DNA of 64,000 bases from Aliidiomarina indica (GCF_015354615.1 NZ_JACAVQ010000002.1:186001-250000); one strand, 5' to 3'; counted from the first letter of the stretch, positions 10,207 to 21,007 are shown. Program-made: numbers and translations. Notes: generated from the sequence alone by a model not told the origin.

Positions 10207-10691
10207 TTTCCCGACTCATGGTGCAACGGTTCGTTATTTTTATCACGGTATTGTTCAGTCTGATACTCGCGGTGATGCCGATGACCATTACCTTAGCTGC
10301 CTGGCGTCCAGAGTGGCCACTCATCGCAATGATTTATTGGATTATCGCGTTGCCGCATCGGGTCAATATAATCTCGGCATTTTTGGTGGGGCTCGCAGTG
10401 GATATTTTACTGGGTTCTACACTTGGCTTCCACGCAGCGGCCTATGCCGTGGTGTGTTACCCTGCAGCACGACATTATCCTCGGATTCGTAATTTTTCGT
10501 TATCCCAGCAAGCGTTGCTGGTCGCATTGCTGGTCTTGCTGGCGCGCGGCATGGTGTTTATGTTGGAACACTACCTCAATAACGCGCCCTTTATGCTGCA
10601 TTATTTCTGGCCAGCGTTAAGCTCTGCGATTTTTTGGCCGTGGATATTTCTCATTTTCCGGAAAATCCGCCGTCGCTTCCAAATGAAATAA
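10203..10691 (+). CDS. mreD: Rod-shape determining protein MreD
   Basis: A 162-residue, very hydrophobic integral membrane protein with about five predicted spans, as usual for MreD. The start ATG overlaps the mreC stop (ATGA), so the two are translationally coupled. MreD is part of the elongasome, and no catalytic residues are expected. Identity is secure from position and hydropathy rather than from any motif. Confidence 0.92.
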   Translation: MISRLMVQRFVIFITVLFSLILAVMPMTITLAAWRPEWPLIAMIYWIIALPHRVNIISAFLVGLAVDILLGSTLGFHAAAYAVVCYPAARHYPRIRNFSLSQQALLVALLVLLARGMVFMLEHYLNNAPFMLHYFWPALSSAIFWPWIFLIFRKIRRRFQMK

Positions 10692-10704
10692 GCGGGATAT
10701 CTAT

Positions 10705-11280
10705 ATGTTGTATTTAGCTTCTGCATCACCGCGCCGACGCGAGTTATTAGCACTACTGGGTGTCGAATTCACCGTCCGCCCCATGCATATCCCAGAATCA
10801 CCCGAGCCGGGGGAGTCACCCCAAGACTACGTCCAGCGACTCGCCCGCGAGAAAGCTGGCGCATGCGCTCAGTTGCTCCGTAAAGAACACGCACACAAAG
10901 ACTGGCGGGTGTTGGGCGCCGACACCATCGTGGTAGCGGATCAGCGGATTTTAGAAAAACCCAAAGATGTCGCCGATTATCAAGAAATGATGAAGTTGCT
11001 GAGTGGACGCAGCCATTATGTATATACCGCGGTAAACTTAACCACAGCCACCACAAGTGAAACCATTTTGGTGCCGTCTGAGGTTCAATTTCGGGAACTC
11101 AGCGACGAGGATATTGCCCGATACTGGCAAACCGGTGAGCCCTTAGATAAAGCGGGCGGTTATGGTATCCAAGGCCCTGCTGGAGCCTTTGTGGCTCATC
11201 TAAATGGCAGTTTTTTTGCGGTAATGGGATTACCATTATATGAAACCGATCAGTTACTACGCGCCCACATCGGTATTTAA
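10705..11280 (+). CDS. maf: Maf-family nucleoside triphosphate pyrophosphatase (YhdE type)
   Basis: A 191-residue Maf protein. The family signature SASPRR stands at residues 6-11, and the conserved GADTIVV and KPKD motifs follow. YhdE-type Maf proteins hydrolyse dTTP, UTP and some modified pyrimidine nucleotides to monophosphates, cleaning the nucleotide pool. The order mreD-maf-rng is the same as in E. coli and many relatives. It starts 13 bases after mreD and probably shares its transcript. Confidence 0.92.
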   Translation: MLYLASASPRRRELLALLGVEFTVRPMHIPESPEPGESPQDYVQRLAREKAGACAQLLRKEHAHKDWRVLGADTIVVADQRILEKPKDVADYQEMMKLLSGRSHYVYTAVNLTTATTSETILVPSEVQFRELSDEDIARYWQTGEPLDKAGGYGIQGPAGAFVAHLNGSFFAVMGLPLYETDQLLRAHIGI

Positions 11281-11311
11281 GGCATAACACAATGAACAAG
11301 CGAGATGGCTC

Positions 11312-12781
11312 ATGAGTGCAGAAATCCTGATTAATGTAACCCCAAGCGAAACCCGTGTCGCTTTGGTGGAAAACGGAATCTTGCAGGAAATTCATATTGA
11401 ACGGCAATCGCGCCGCGGCCTTGTGGGCAATGTCTATGTGGGCAAGGTAAGTCGAGTGCTGCCTGGAATGCAAGCTGCGTTTGTCGACATTGGCTTGGAG
11501 AAAGCCGCGTTTTTGCATGCTTCAGATATCATTACCCACATTGATCACGTAGAAGAGCTTGATCGAGAGCAGATTCCGGCACCGGATATTTCGCAATTGG
11601 TGCGGCAAGGTCAGCACATTATGGTGCAAGTGGTGAAAGATCCCCTCGGCACCAAAGGGGCTCGCCTAACGACGGATATTACAATTCCGTCCCGTTATTT
11701 GGTATTGATGCCGCGCTCCAATCATGTAGGGGTGTCGCAACGCATCGAAAGCGATAAAGAGCGGGAACGATTGCGTCAGGCGGTAGAAAGTTTTTGCGAC
11801 GACGATATTGGTTTTATTGTCCGCACCGCAGCAGAGGGCGCTGGCACAGAAGAGCTCACCCAAGACGCCAGCTTCTTACGCCGACTCTGGGATAAAATCC
11901 AAGAGCGTCGCAAGAAAAATGCAAAGGGCGGCGTGTTGTATGAAGATTTAAATTTGGCAAGCCGGGTGTTGCGGGATTTTGTTGGTGTTGAATTGGAACG
12001 AATTCGCGTTGACTCACGTCTTAGTTATACCCAGCTGCAAGAATTTGTCGCGGAATTTATCCCCCATCTGGCGGATCGCTTGGAATATTACGAGGGCGAG
12101 CGACCAATTTTCGATTTATTCGATGTGGAAAATGAAATTCAACGGGCCTTAGACCGGAAAGTACAATTGAAGTCGGGTGGTACCCTGGTGATCGACCAAA
12201 CCGAGGCGATGACCACCATCGATATCAATACCGGGGCATTTGTAGGGCACCGCAATTTAGAAGAGACCATTTTTAATACCAATACCGAGGCGACTCAAGC
12301 CATTGCGCGGCAACTGCGCCTTCGCAATTTAGGTGGCATCATCATCATTGATTTTATTGACATGCAAAATGATGATCACAAACGCCGAGTATTGCACAGT
12401 TTAGAGCTTGCACTGAGCAAAGATCGGGCAAAAACCAGTATTTCTGGCTTTACGTCGCTGGGCTTAGTGGAAGTTACCCGCAAGCGCACCCGTGAGAGTT
12501 TAGAGCATGTGCTGTCATCGGAATGTCCGGTGTGTAAAGGGCGCGGCTCCATGAAAACCGTGGAGACCGTGTGCTATGAAGTGATGCGTGAAATTGTGCG
12601 GGTGAACCGCGCTTACGCTGCCGATAAGTTTGTGGTGTATGCCTCAGCGGCGGTGTCCGACCGCTTACTTACCGAGGAGTCGCAGGCTCTGGCTGAAGTG
12701 GAAGTGTTTGTGGGCAAACAAATTAAGATCCAAGTGGAACCTTTGTACCACCAGGAGCAATTTGACGTGGTAATGATGTAG
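11312..12781 (+). CDS. rng: Ribonuclease G
   Basis: A 489-residue endoribonuclease of the RNase E/G family, equal in length to E. coli RNase G and without the long C-terminal scaffold of RNase E. It has an N-terminal S1 domain (about 35-120), catalytic aspartates D304 (in TIDINTG) and D347/D350 (in IDFIDM), and the zinc-link cysteines C405 and C408 in CPVCKGRG. It matures the 5' end of 16S rRNA and degrades some mRNAs. An upstream ATG at 11292 opens a short reading frame with no support. The stop shares a base with the yhdP GTG. Confidence 0.97.
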   Translation: MSAEILINVTPSETRVALVENGILQEIHIERQSRRGLVGNVYVGKVSRVLPGMQAAFVDIGLEKAAFLHASDIITHIDHVEELDREQIPAPDISQLVRQGQHIMVQVVKDPLGTKGARLTTDITIPSRYLVLMPRSNHVGVSQRIESDKERERLRQAVESFCDDDIGFIVRTAAEGAGTEELTQDASFLRRLWDKIQERRKKNAKGGVLYEDLNLASRVLRDFVGVELERIRVDSRLSYTQLQEFVAEFIPHLADRLEYYEGERPIFDLFDVENEIQRALDRKVQLKSGGTLVIDQTEAMTTIDINTGAFVGHRNLEETIFNTNTEATQAIARQLRLRNLGGIIIIDFIDMQNDDHKRRVLHSLELALSKDRAKTSISGFTSLGLVEVTRKRTRESLEHVLSSECPVCKGRGSMKTVETVCYEVMREIVRVNRAYAADKFVVYASAAVSDRLLTEESQALAEVEVFVGKQIKIQVEPLYHQEQFDVVMM

Positions 12782-15700
12782 TGGCAATAAAACGGGCGAT
12801 TCACTTTACGATTCGAAAGCTATGGTTAGCGGTGATCATTCTATTGGTCACCGCCGCCGTGCTTTTGAGTGTTGCCCGTATTGCGCTGCCTTATGCGGAG
12901 AACTACCGGGCAAGTATCGAGCAGCAAATTAACCAGCGCTACGACCAAGATATTAGTATCGCAAGCTTAAATGCGGATTGGGGCGCGCTTGGCCCGATGC
13001 TCGTATTGGAGTCGCTCGAGTTTAATTTAAGTGACGAATACCCGCACGATTTATCGGTACAGCGTGCCCATGTGCAATTGAATTTCTGGCAAAGCTTGCT
13101 CCAACGGGATTGGGTGTTCGAGCATTTCGTGCTCTCGGGTGTGACAGCGCACTACCATTACCAACCCGGTAATGGTGATGCAAAGCTTCCTGAAGGCATT
13201 GAAAGCCTGTTTTTGCGGCAGCTCGAACATTTTGAAGTCCGAGATAGCCAATTTACCTTGTATATTGGGGCTCAGAAACCGCGAACGATCCAAATTGATC
13301 TCCTCACGTGGCGCCGCGATGGCGATCGGCGCCAAGCCACGGGCCGCTTTCAAGTTCCCGATGTAACCGCAAATGCATTGAATTTTACGGCGGATCTTGA
13401 TGGCGATTCGCTGCAGCAATTGAGTGGAAGCATTTATGTTGAAGCCCAGAGCTTGGATATTTCGCCTTGGCTAACCCAAGTGACCACCACCTCGGATATT
13501 CTGCGCACGGAATTTAACGTACAGGGTTGGTTGGATGTTAGTGCAGGTCAATTTCGTTCCGGCCAAGTGGAGCTAGGTGAGAATATTCTTGAATGGGAAC
13601 GTTCCGGTGAAAATCATCGGTTAGTGACACGTCCCACAACATGGACAGTTGAGCCGCGCACCGATGGTTGGCTGATGAACAGTACTCCGCTACTGGTGGA
13701 GCTAGATGACCGTGAATGGCCTTTGGATCGGGTGATATGGCGTTATCGCGATGGTGCCCATCGTTGGAATCTGGCTGATATTGAAATTTTCGATTTTGCA
13801 CCCTTGTGGGGATTATTCGGTCGTCCGGGTGAGGTGGTCGCAGATTGGTCGGATGGACTCCAGGCTCAAGGCTTTATTCGAGAGGCGCAAATCCAGTTAA
13901 CGCAATCTCGCAATTGGCAGTTTTATGTGCGTGCTGATGAATTGGGTTGGTTACCATTTCAGGCGGTGCCTGGAATAGAAGGGTTGCAACTGGAAGTGTG
14001 GAGTACGCAAAACGAAGGACGTTTTGAGTTAACGGGCGAACAAGTGAATCTTGCGTCACCATCCACTTTCACCGATAAGAAAACCTTGTCCGAGTTTTCC
14101 GTCAACGGTCATTGGAATCAACGCCGGGGGTTTTGGGAATTCGCTGTCGCTGATGCTTATTTTCAACTGCCTAACGCCGATGTGCGTCAATCCATGCGTT
14201 TTACCAGCCGCGGCGGTGACCCAGTTCAAGTAGAATGGTTGCTGACTGGCGGCAGCCGCGGCATGGATGTATTCGATGTGGTGGCGTTGTTGCCGCTACA
14301 ACTGGGTAATGGTTTGAGCGAATATCTCACCGAGTCCCTGCAACGGGGGCAAATTGATGCCTTAAGTATGGCTTGGCGAGGGGCGCTTACGGATCTTCCC
14401 TATATGAAGGCAGAAGGCGTGTTACAAGCCCGCGCGCTGATTCGCGATCTTAATTTTCAGTTCCGTCCCGAATGGCCAGCAATTCTTAATACCGAAGCGG
14501 AGTTGGTTTTCGAGCACGACTCTTTGCATATTAGAACCCGAGGGGGCGAGTTACACGGTATTGCCCTTGGTGATGTGCATGGAGAAATAACCCCTTTGGT
14601 GGGAAGCCCGACCAAGCTCTATATTCGCTCCGATGTGGATGCAACAGCCGAGCAACTCAAGGCATTATTTGAGCAAAGCCCGCTAGCAGACACGGTGGCA
14701 GCCACTCTGGCCATCGTTCAGCCCGATGGGCAGCTGCAAGGCAGTTTTACGTTAGACATTCCATTTTCAGACGAGCCTGTGATTGCACAGGGCACTGTTG
14801 ATCTGAACGGCCAGGATATTTATATCGAGCCAGTAGCCCTAACTTTGCAACGTGTGCATGGGGAACTGTCATTCCATAACGATCAAATTCGCTTTCACAG
14901 TGATGATGCTCATGTGTTCGATCAACCGATTAGCCTTTCTTTGCAAGGTGGCACCGGCGAAGAACACCCATATGTGATCAAGGCCGATATTTTTGGCTCG
15001 TGGACCAGTGAGTCACTACAGAAACGTTTTCCTGAACAGGCAAATTTGCAACTATTGCAAGGTCGGCTTGAACATCAGGCGGAGTTTACCTTAAACCTGA
15101 AGAATGAAGGCTTTGACTATCAGTGGTTGATGGATACCCAACTTGCCGATATGGAAATGCGCTTGCCTGCGCCCCTGGGTAAGGCTGCGGGGACCAGCGC
15201 AAAGATAGTCACCCAGGTGAACGGAAACCAAGAACGTTTACAGGCACGGGCGCAACTTGGTGAGCACGCGCAAGTGCGCGGCGATATGCAGTTAGGTGAG
15301 GGGTTTCATGCCTTTGAGATTATTATCGGTGATAGTCCGGTGGTCATTGGTGCGTCACCAGCCGACGGATTGTCAGCATATCTAGGCTTATCTTCAGCTG
15401 TTCTTGAGGAATGGCTGCCCTTGGTTGTGGGGCTCGTCACGCCACAAGTGAATGACACGGATGAATTGCAAATCCTACCGCCGTTCAGACGACTCGAAGG
15501 GCGCATTGATGAACTTCACACTGCTGGGCAAACGTTTGCTCATACCCAGATTCGCGGGGCGGAAGAAAACGGCGGCTGGTCAATTGATATTGATGCTGAC
15601 AACGTGCGTGGCAAGATTGGCAGCAATGACGATTCAGACATACTTCGATTGAACCTCGACTTCTTGGACCTGCAACGACTGCCTGAAGATACCACGGATG

Positions 15701-16632
15701 AAAGGGTTGTTGCCGATCGACGCTGGCTCGATGAACTGCCCGCAATGCAAGTGACTTGTCGGATTTGCCGTTATGATGATCAGTTACTCGGCGAGATTCG
15801 CTTTGAGTTCCAGCCGAACAACTATGGTGCGCAAATTAATGCGTTGGATGTGCGTCGAGGCAACACTCGATTGCAAGGTAGTGCCGGTTGGCGTCCTGGC
15901 GAGCCGACTCAAAGTATTTTACAAGGTCAGTTTGAATCCGGTGACGTGGGTGCATTATTGGGCGATCTCGGCTTTAATTCCACCGTGCGGGATTCAAGCG
16001 CATCAATCCGCTACCAACTGCAATGGCAAGGTGGATTGCTTGATTGGAACACAGAAACGTTGTCGGGGCAGGTGGATTGGCAACTCGGTCCGGGTTATTT
16101 GCGGGATGTCTCCGATGGGGGTGCGCGCATTTTCTCGGTACTGAGTATGGAAAGTATTTTACGTAAGCTAACGCTAGATTTTCGGGATATTTTTGCCCGA
16201 GGTATGTTCTACTCCAGTTTCGGTGGTACGCTCAATTTAGAACAAGGTATCGTGCGCACAGAAAATACCCGTATGAATGGAGCGGCCGGTGATATGACCG
16301 TGCGCGGCCAAACCAACTTAGCCGATGAAACCTTGGACTATCAACTAACATACGTCCCCAAGGTAACATCGAGTATCCCAGTGCTTCTGGCCTTTATGGT
16401 CAATCCACCGAGCGGTTTGGCGGCCTTATTTATCGATCGTATGCTTCATGATGCGCAGGTTATATCGCGGTTGCAGTATCAAATTAGCGGCACCATGTCA
16501 GATCCTGTGGTTACCGAGGTACGTCGCGACGCAACCGAAGTTGAGCTTCCTGAAATGGCAGACGATGTATTGCCCCGAGAGTTACCTGAACATATCGAAA
16601 GTCAGCGCGAAAACTCCGGACAGAATGAGTAA
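12781..16632 (+). CDS. yhdP: AsmA-like envelope lipid-transport protein YhdP
   Basis: A 1283-residue protein with a basic N-terminal tail and one membrane anchor (about residues 12-34), followed by a very long beta-rich periplasmic region with DUF3971-like and C-terminal AsmA-like parts. YhdP-family proteins (with TamB and YdbH) are thought to form a periplasmic groove that carries phospholipids to the outer membrane. The start is GTG, overlapping the rng stop as TAGTG, so translation is probably coupled. Length and position after rng match YhdP in E. coli (1266 residues). Confidence 0.93.
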   Translation: MAIKRAIHFTIRKLWLAVIILLVTAAVLLSVARIALPYAENYRASIEQQINQRYDQDISIASLNADWGALGPMLVLESLEFNLSDEYPHDLSVQRAHVQLNFWQSLLQRDWVFEHFVLSGVTAHYHYQPGNGDAKLPEGIESLFLRQLEHFEVRDSQFTLYIGAQKPRTIQIDLLTWRRDGDRRQATGRFQVPDVTANALNFTADLDGDSLQQLSGSIYVEAQSLDISPWLTQVTTTSDILRTEFNVQGWLDVSAGQFRSGQVELGENILEWERSGENHRLVTRPTTWTVEPRTDGWLMNSTPLLVELDDREWPLDRVIWRYRDGAHRWNLADIEIFDFAPLWGLFGRPGEVVADWSDGLQAQGFIREAQIQLTQSRNWQFYVRADELGWLPFQAVPGIEGLQLEVWSTQNEGRFELTGEQVNLASPSTFTDKKTLSEFSVNGHWNQRRGFWEFAVADAYFQLPNADVRQSMRFTSRGGDPVQVEWLLTGGSRGMDVFDVVALLPLQLGNGLSEYLTESLQRGQIDALSMAWRGALTDLPYMKAEGVLQARALIRDLNFQFRPEWPAILNTEAELVFEHDSLHIRTRGGELHGIALGDVHGEITPLVGSPTKLYIRSDVDATAEQLKALFEQSPLADTVAATLAIVQPDGQLQGSFTLDIPFSDEPVIAQGTVDLNGQDIYIEPVALTLQRVHGELSFHNDQIRFHSDDAHVFDQPISLSLQGGTGEEHPYVIKADIFGSWTSESLQKRFPEQANLQLLQGRLEHQAEFTLNLKNEGFDYQWLMDTQLADMEMRLPAPLGKAAGTSAKIVTQVNGNQERLQARAQLGEHAQVRGDMQLGEGFHAFEIIIGDSPVVIGASPADGLSAYLGLSSAVLEEWLPLVVGLVTPQVNDTDELQILPPFRRLEGRIDELHTAGQTFAHTQIRGAEENGGWSIDIDADNVRGKIGSNDDSDILRLNLDFLDLQRLPEDTTDERVVADRRWLDELPAMQVTCRICRYDDQLLGEIRFEFQPNNYGAQINALDVRRGNTRLQGSAGWRPGEPTQSILQGQFESGDVGALLGDLGFNSTVRDSSASIRYQLQWQGGLLDWNTETLSGQVDWQLGPGYLRDVSDGGARIFSVLSMESILRKLTLDFRDIFARGMFYSSFGGTLNLEQGIVRTENTRMNGAAGDMTVRGQTNLADETLDYQLTYVPKVTSSIPVLLAFMVNPPSGLAALFIDRMLHDAQVISRLQYQISGTMSDPVVTEVRRDATEVELPEMADDVLPRELPEHIESQRENSGQNE

Positions 16633-16668
16633 TGTTGAATTCTAGCACCGCTGAATAGGAGCGTTTCG

Positions 16669-17505
16669 ATGGCCGCAATCAGTTTATTGCAATGGACGTC
16701 ACGAGCCAATTGGGCCGAGAATAAAGAAATTCTCGACGCCTTACTCAACGAAGCCGCACAAGCTAGGCATCAAGACGAGGCTCAGTTAGTGGTGCTGCCG
16801 GAAATGTTTGCTCGTTTCGGCGCCGGCGAAAAGGCGCAAGGGCACTTTGCAGAACCAGAGGGCAGCGGCGAAGTTCAAGATTGGCTTGCCAGCGCATGCC
16901 GACGGTTCAACCTCTGGATTTTAGCAGGAACCTTGCCACTACAAGCAGGCGAACGTTATGCTGCCGCGTCGCTATTGTTTAACGCCGATGGCGCCATTCA
17001 TGCCCGCTACGATAAAATTCACCTTTTCGATGCGGATGTGGAGGATGGCACTAAAAGTTATCGAGAATCAAAATATACGCGGCCGGGTCAAGCACTTAAA
17101 GTGGTGGACACGCCTTTTGGGAAATTAGGTTTGGCGGTGTGTTACGATCTTCGTTTCCCTGAGCAGTTTCGGGCGCTGTGCGGGATGGGAGCAGAGCTTA
17201 TTGCGCTCCCTTCAGCATTTACCGAAGTGACCGGACGCGCCCATTGGCAGCCGCTACTGCAAGCACGCGCGATTGAAAATCAAGTGTATATGTTGGCGCC
17301 CAATCAGTGCGGCACACATGACGATGGTCGGCAAACGTGGGGACACAGCATGGTGGTGGATCCCTGGGGAAGGGTGCTGGTCGAACAGCAGCAGACCACG
17401 GGTGTAATGACTGTTCGTCCCGACTTAGACGCATTAAAAGCTGTGCGAACACGCATGCCAGTACAGCAACACAATCAATTTGAGGTACGTTTTATTCATG
17501 ATTAA
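16669..17505 (+). CDS. Nitrilase-family amidase (deaminated glutathione amidase type)
   Basis: A 278-residue carbon-nitrogen hydrolase. The catalytic triad is visible: E45 (in [10 protein letters not shown]), K116 (in DKIHLFD) and C158 (in [12 protein letters not shown]). The DLRFPE context is typical of the Nit1 branch, which hydrolyses deaminated glutathione made by promiscuous aminotransferases. The exact substrate is inferred from the subfamily. The gene sits between yhdP and tldD, a common arrangement in gammaproteobacteria. An AGGAG site lies 7 bases before the ATG. The end overlaps tldD by 8 bases. Confidence 0.88.
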   Translation: MAAISLLQWTSRANWAENKEILDALLNEAAQARHQDEAQLVVLPEMFARFGAGEKAQGHFAEPEGSGEVQDWLASACRRFNLWILAGTLPLQAGERYAAASLLFNADGAIHARYDKIHLFDADVEDGTKSYRESKYTRPGQALKVVDTPFGKLGLAVCYDLRFPEQFRALCGMGAELIALPSAFTEVTGRAHWQPLLQARAIENQVYMLAPNQCGTHDDGRQTWGHSMVVDPWGRVLVEQQQTTGVMTVRPDLDALKAVRTRMPVQQHNQFEVRFIHD

Positions 17506-18979
17506 CCCAGTGGTCCATGATCAACTGTTAGCCGCTTCAGGATTGGGTACAGAGCAGCTTGCCCGCTGTTTAGATACCCTTCATTCAGGCGCTATTGATT
17601 ATGCAGATATCTATTTGCAAAGCAGTATTAATGAGGCCTGGGTACTGGAAGACGGTATCGTCAAGAGCGGCAGCTTTAATATTGAGAAAGGCTTAGGTGT
17701 GCGTGCGATCGCCGGCGAGAAAACCGGCTTTGCCTACGCAGACAGTATTGATGCAGCATCGTTAGAGCGTGCGGCTATTGCCGCGCGCGGTATTGCTGCA
17801 GCGGGGAAGTCGGCAAAGCAAACGGTGCTAAGTGACGTGTCAGCGCCGGCATTGTATCTTGCCGATAATCCGCTGGCGAGCTGGAGTGAGCAGCAAAAAA
17901 TCGAGTTATTGCAAGCAATGGATAAGCACGCCCGTAAACTGGATCCGCGGATTAGTGAAGTAACCGTATCGTTAACGGGTGTCTATGAAGAAATTCTTGT
18001 TGCCGCAACCGATGGCACCTTGGCCACCGATATTCGTCCGTTAGTGCGGCTGAATTGCTCCGTATTGGCGGAACAAAACGGTCGCCGCGAGCGCGGTTCA
18101 AGCGGCGGTGGCGGTCGCGTTGATTATCAGTATTTTATGCAACCGGTGTGGCTCGAACAGGCACCCAAGGCGGGCGCCGCTGACAATGAAAAACGTCGCT
18201 ACCTCAGTTATGTTGAAGAGGCAGTTCGGCAAGCTTTGATCATGTTAGAAGCCAAACCAGCGCCAGCAGGCACGATGCCAGTGGTTTTGGGAGCAGGTTG
18301 GCCGGGGGTATTGCTTCATGAGGCGGTCGGTCATGGCCTTGAAGGTGATTTTAACCGCAAAGGCGCCTCGGCATATTCCGGTCGCATGGGCGAGCAGGTG
18401 GCCGCAAAAGGCTGCACCATCGTTGATGATGGCACCATTAAGGATCGTCGAGGTTCGTTGAGTGTCGATGACGAAGGTACTCCATCAGGCTATAACGTGC
18501 TGATTGAAGACGGGCGCTTAGTGGGATACATGCAGGACAAAATGAATGCGCGGTTAATGGGTGTTGCACCCACCGGGAATGGTCGTCGTGAGTCGTACGC
18601 GCATTTACCCATGCCCCGCATGACCAATACCTATATGCTCGGTGGCAAGCACGAGCCGGATGAGATCATTCAGTCGGTAAAACGTGGGATCTATGCGCCG
18701 CAGTTCTCGGGTGGTCAAGTCGATATTACGTCGGGCAAGTTTGTGTTTAGTGCGTCGGAAGCCTATTTAATTGAAGATGGCAAAATTACCGCTCCCTTGA
18801 AAGGCGCTACCTTGATTGGCAATGGCCCAGAAGCCATGGCCCGAGTATCCATGATTGGCAATGATCTCGCATTGGATAGCGGTATAGGTGTATGTGGTAA
18901 GGATGGTCAGAGCGTGCCCGTAGGCGTTGGCCAGCCGACATTGAAAATAGATGCAATGACGGTGGGAGGCACCGAATAA
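17498..18979 (+). CDS. tldD: Metalloprotease TldD
   Basis: A 493-residue TldD subunit of the TldD/TldE zinc protease. The metal site HEAVGH has H274, E275 and H278. The third ligand region is probably C466 in [12 protein letters not shown]. TldD/E degrades unfolded peptides and, in E. coli, matures microcin B17 and degrades the CcdA antitoxin. I chose the ATG at 17498; an in-frame start at 17480 would lie deeper in the previous gene. The partner tldE is downstream at 19609, with darP on the other strand between them. Confidence 0.96.
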   Translation: MINPVVHDQLLAASGLGTEQLARCLDTLHSGAIDYADIYLQSSINEAWVLEDGIVKSGSFNIEKGLGVRAIAGEKTGFAYADSIDAASLERAAIAARGIAAAGKSAKQTVLSDVSAPALYLADNPLASWSEQQKIELLQAMDKHARKLDPRISEVTVSLTGVYEEILVAATDGTLATDIRPLVRLNCSVLAEQNGRRERGSSGGGGRVDYQYFMQPVWLEQAPKAGAADNEKRRYLSYVEEAVRQALIMLEAKPAPAGTMPVVLGAGWPGVLLHEAVGHGLEGDFNRKGASAYSGRMGEQVAAKGCTIVDDGTIKDRRGSLSVDDEGTPSGYNVLIEDGRLVGYMQDKMNARLMGVAPTGNGRRESYAHLPMPRMTNTYMLGGKHEPDEIIQSVKRGIYAPQFSGGQVDITSGKFVFSASEAYLIEDGKITAPLKGATLIGNGPEAMARVSMIGNDLALDSGIGVCGKDGQSVPVGVGQPTLKIDAMTVGGTE

Positions 18980-18999
18980 AGGGTGCCCCCATCGCGGCT

Positions 19000-19521
19000 T
19001 TAGGCTTGGCTGTCTACAATGCTGCGGAGATACTTAAATAACGCGCGTGAGGCGGCCGGTGGTTTATGTTGTTCCTGCTCTTTTTGTGCTTGGCGCACAT
19101 ACTGACGCAGTTGCTGACGGTCAGCCCGTGGGTAGTCGTCAATAAAGGCCTGAATGCCGTCGTCGCCGTCATTGATAATGCGGTCACGCCAGCGTTCGAT
19201 CGCGTGAAAGTGAGCCGCTTGATAGAGCGAATGGTTTTCGATTTCGTCAATCTTCGCTAGCAACGCATCGGTATCGCGTTGACGCAATAATTTACCGATA
19301 AACTGAAGCTGGCGACGATACCCTTCGCGCTTGTTTTCAATTTTTTGGGCTAATAACACGGCAGCCATAACCTCTTCATCAAGAGGTAATTGCTTCAGTG
19401 TATTTTTGCCCAGTTTGACGAGCTTGATTCCGAGATCATGCATGGCCTGCGATTCACGTTTACGCTGGCTTTTACTGGATTCGGAATCGTCGAAATTTTC
19501 GTCCTGATGATCAGAGTGCAT
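19000..19521 (-). CDS. darP: Ribosome maturation protein DarP (YjgA)
   Basis: A 173-residue, highly charged, mostly helical protein with an acidic N-terminus (many Asp, Glu, Ser) matching the DarP/YjgA (DUF615) family, which in E. coli is about 183 residues. It binds late 50S assembly intermediates and helps the peptidyl transferase centre mature. It lies between tldD and tldE, divergent from tldE, an arrangement kept in E. coli for yjgA and pmbA. No catalytic motif is expected. Confidence 0.92.
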   Translation of the reverse strand: MHSDHQDENFDDSESSKSQRKRESQAMHDLGIKLVKLGKNTLKQLPLDEEVMAAVLLAQKIENKREGYRRQLQFIGKLLRQRDTDALLAKIDEIENHSLYQAAHFHAIERWRDRIINDGDDGIQAFIDDYPRADRQQLRQYVRQAQKEQEQHKPPAASRALFKYLRSIVDSQA

Positions 19522-19608
19522 AGTGTTTTACCTTTGTTCAATGCTCTAATTTTATCAGGAAGCAGCCGGCTAAGATATGCCGAATCGCACAGGAACACGA
19601 GGTTAGGT

Positions 19609-20979
19609 TTGAATACTTTGAAGAAAACATCAGCAGATCAGCTACAGCCGGATATGGATCAAGCGATCCAGGCAGTAGAAGCGGCGCTTAAGCAAGCGAC
19701 AAAACGCGGTGCTAGCGCGGCCGAGTGCGCCATTTCCCATTCTCGCGGTCTTAGCGTCAGTACCCGTTTAGGTGAAGTGGAAACCGTTGAATTTAATCAA
19801 GACGGTAGTTTAGGAATTACCGTGTATCGTGGGCAACGTAAAGGTTCTGCGAGTACTTCGGATCTCTCAGCGGAAGCGGTTCGGGCGACGGTTGAAAAGG
19901 CCGATGCGATTGCTCGTTTTACCTCCGAGGATCCCTTTGCGGGTTTAGCCGATGCGGAGTTGATGGCTTTTGATTACCCGGATCCGGCACTCTTCTATCC
20001 TGCCACCCAGAATCCTGCGGATGCAATGGAGTGGGCACTGGCCTGTGAGCAAGCTGCCTTAAGTGCCGACGCACGGATTGTCAATTCAGATGGCGCGCAT
20101 TTTGCGAGTCATTGTGGATTCCGCGTGTATGGGAATAGCCATGGTTTTACTGGTCATTATATGAGCTCTCGACAGAGCTTAAGTTGCATGCCCATCGCCA
20201 AAGAAGGCGAGCGCATGGAGCGTGATTACGCCTACACGATTGCCCGTGATCCCGCCCATTTAGCAACCCCAGAACAAGTGGCAAAAGAAGCGGTGGAAAA
20301 TACAATTTCGCGCCTCGGCGCACGTTCTGTTCCAACCTGCTCAGTACCGGTTATTTTTCACCGTGATTTAGCCCATGGGCTATTCGGTGCCTTGGCGACA
20401 GCCATTAGCGGCGGTAGTTTATATAGAAAAAGTAGCTTTTTACTCGATCACTTAGGGAAAGCGGTGCTGCCAACCTGGTTAACCATTGACGAAGATCCAC
20501 TAGTGCCGGGTGGCTTAGCTTCAAGTCCGTTTGATCATGAAGGCGTGCGCACACAGGCCCAGCCTATTGTCAGTGATGGCATTCTCAATACCTATCTGCT
20601 GACCAGTTACGCCGGACGCAAATTAGGGATGCCGACAACCGGGCATGCCGGGGGTATCCATAATTGGTTTGTCCGGCCGGATGCCGCACACCGAGTTGCC
20701 GATCTCCACAGCTTATGTCAGCAAATGGGAACCGGCCTGCTGGTCACTGAGTTGATGGGGCAGGGGGTAAACATGGTGAGTGGTGATTACTCTCGCGGTG
20801 CCGCTGGCTTTTGGGTTGAGAACGGAACCATTCAGTTTCCAGTCACTGAGGTGACAATTGCCGGCAACTTAAAAGACATGTTAATGAATATTCAGGCAAT
20901 CGCCGATGATGTGGATCCGCGCCATGGTGTGCAAACCGGGTCTGTATTATTGGGCAAGATGAAGGTGGCCGGCTCGTAA
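19609..20979 (+). CDS. pmbA: TldE/PmbA protease subunit
   Basis: A 456-residue TldE (PmbA), partner of TldD. It lacks the HExxxH zinc motif, as expected for the non-catalytic or accessory subunit. The frame is open further upstream, but that part is antisense to darP. I chose TTG at 19609 because GAGG stands six bases before it and the resulting length is close to E. coli PmbA (450). The next ATG, at 19654, has no clear ribosome binding site. The C-terminal GMxTTGHAGG-like and TEVTIAGN regions are typical of the family. Confidence 0.93.
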   Translation: MNTLKKTSADQLQPDMDQAIQAVEAALKQATKRGASAAECAISHSRGLSVSTRLGEVETVEFNQDGSLGITVYRGQRKGSASTSDLSAEAVRATVEKADAIARFTSEDPFAGLADAELMAFDYPDPALFYPATQNPADAMEWALACEQAALSADARIVNSDGAHFASHCGFRVYGNSHGFTGHYMSSRQSLSCMPIAKEGERMERDYAYTIARDPAHLATPEQVAKEAVENTISRLGARSVPTCSVPVIFHRDLAHGLFGALATAISGGSLYRKSSFLLDHLGKAVLPTWLTIDEDPLVPGGLASSPFDHEGVRTQAQPIVSDGILNTYLLTSYAGRKLGMPTTGHAGGIHNWFVRPDAAHRVADLHSLCQQMGTGLLVTELMGQGVNMVSGDYSRGAAGFWVENGTIQFPVTEVTIAGNLKDMLMNIQAIADDVDPRHGVQTGSVLLGKMKVAGS

Positions 20980-21007
20980 CCAAGCCAACGCGTTGGTGAT
21001 ACTTGGG
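20979..21007. repeat. CCAACGC palindrome between tldE and npr
   Basis: The 12-base perfect palindrome CCAACGCGTTGG (20985-20996) lies in the 33-base gap between the convergent ends of tldE and npr. Weaker flanking complementarity (ACCAAG with CTTGGG) extends it. The same core, with a few bases inserted, recurs at 32592, 37664, 37727 and 37761. It may act as a two-way transcription stop. Confidence 0.7.

Noticed and set aside
18968-18987. GGCACC/GGTGCC hairpin at the tldD end as a terminator
   Set aside because: The stem has only six pairs and no T-tract follows, so I do not list it as a terminator.
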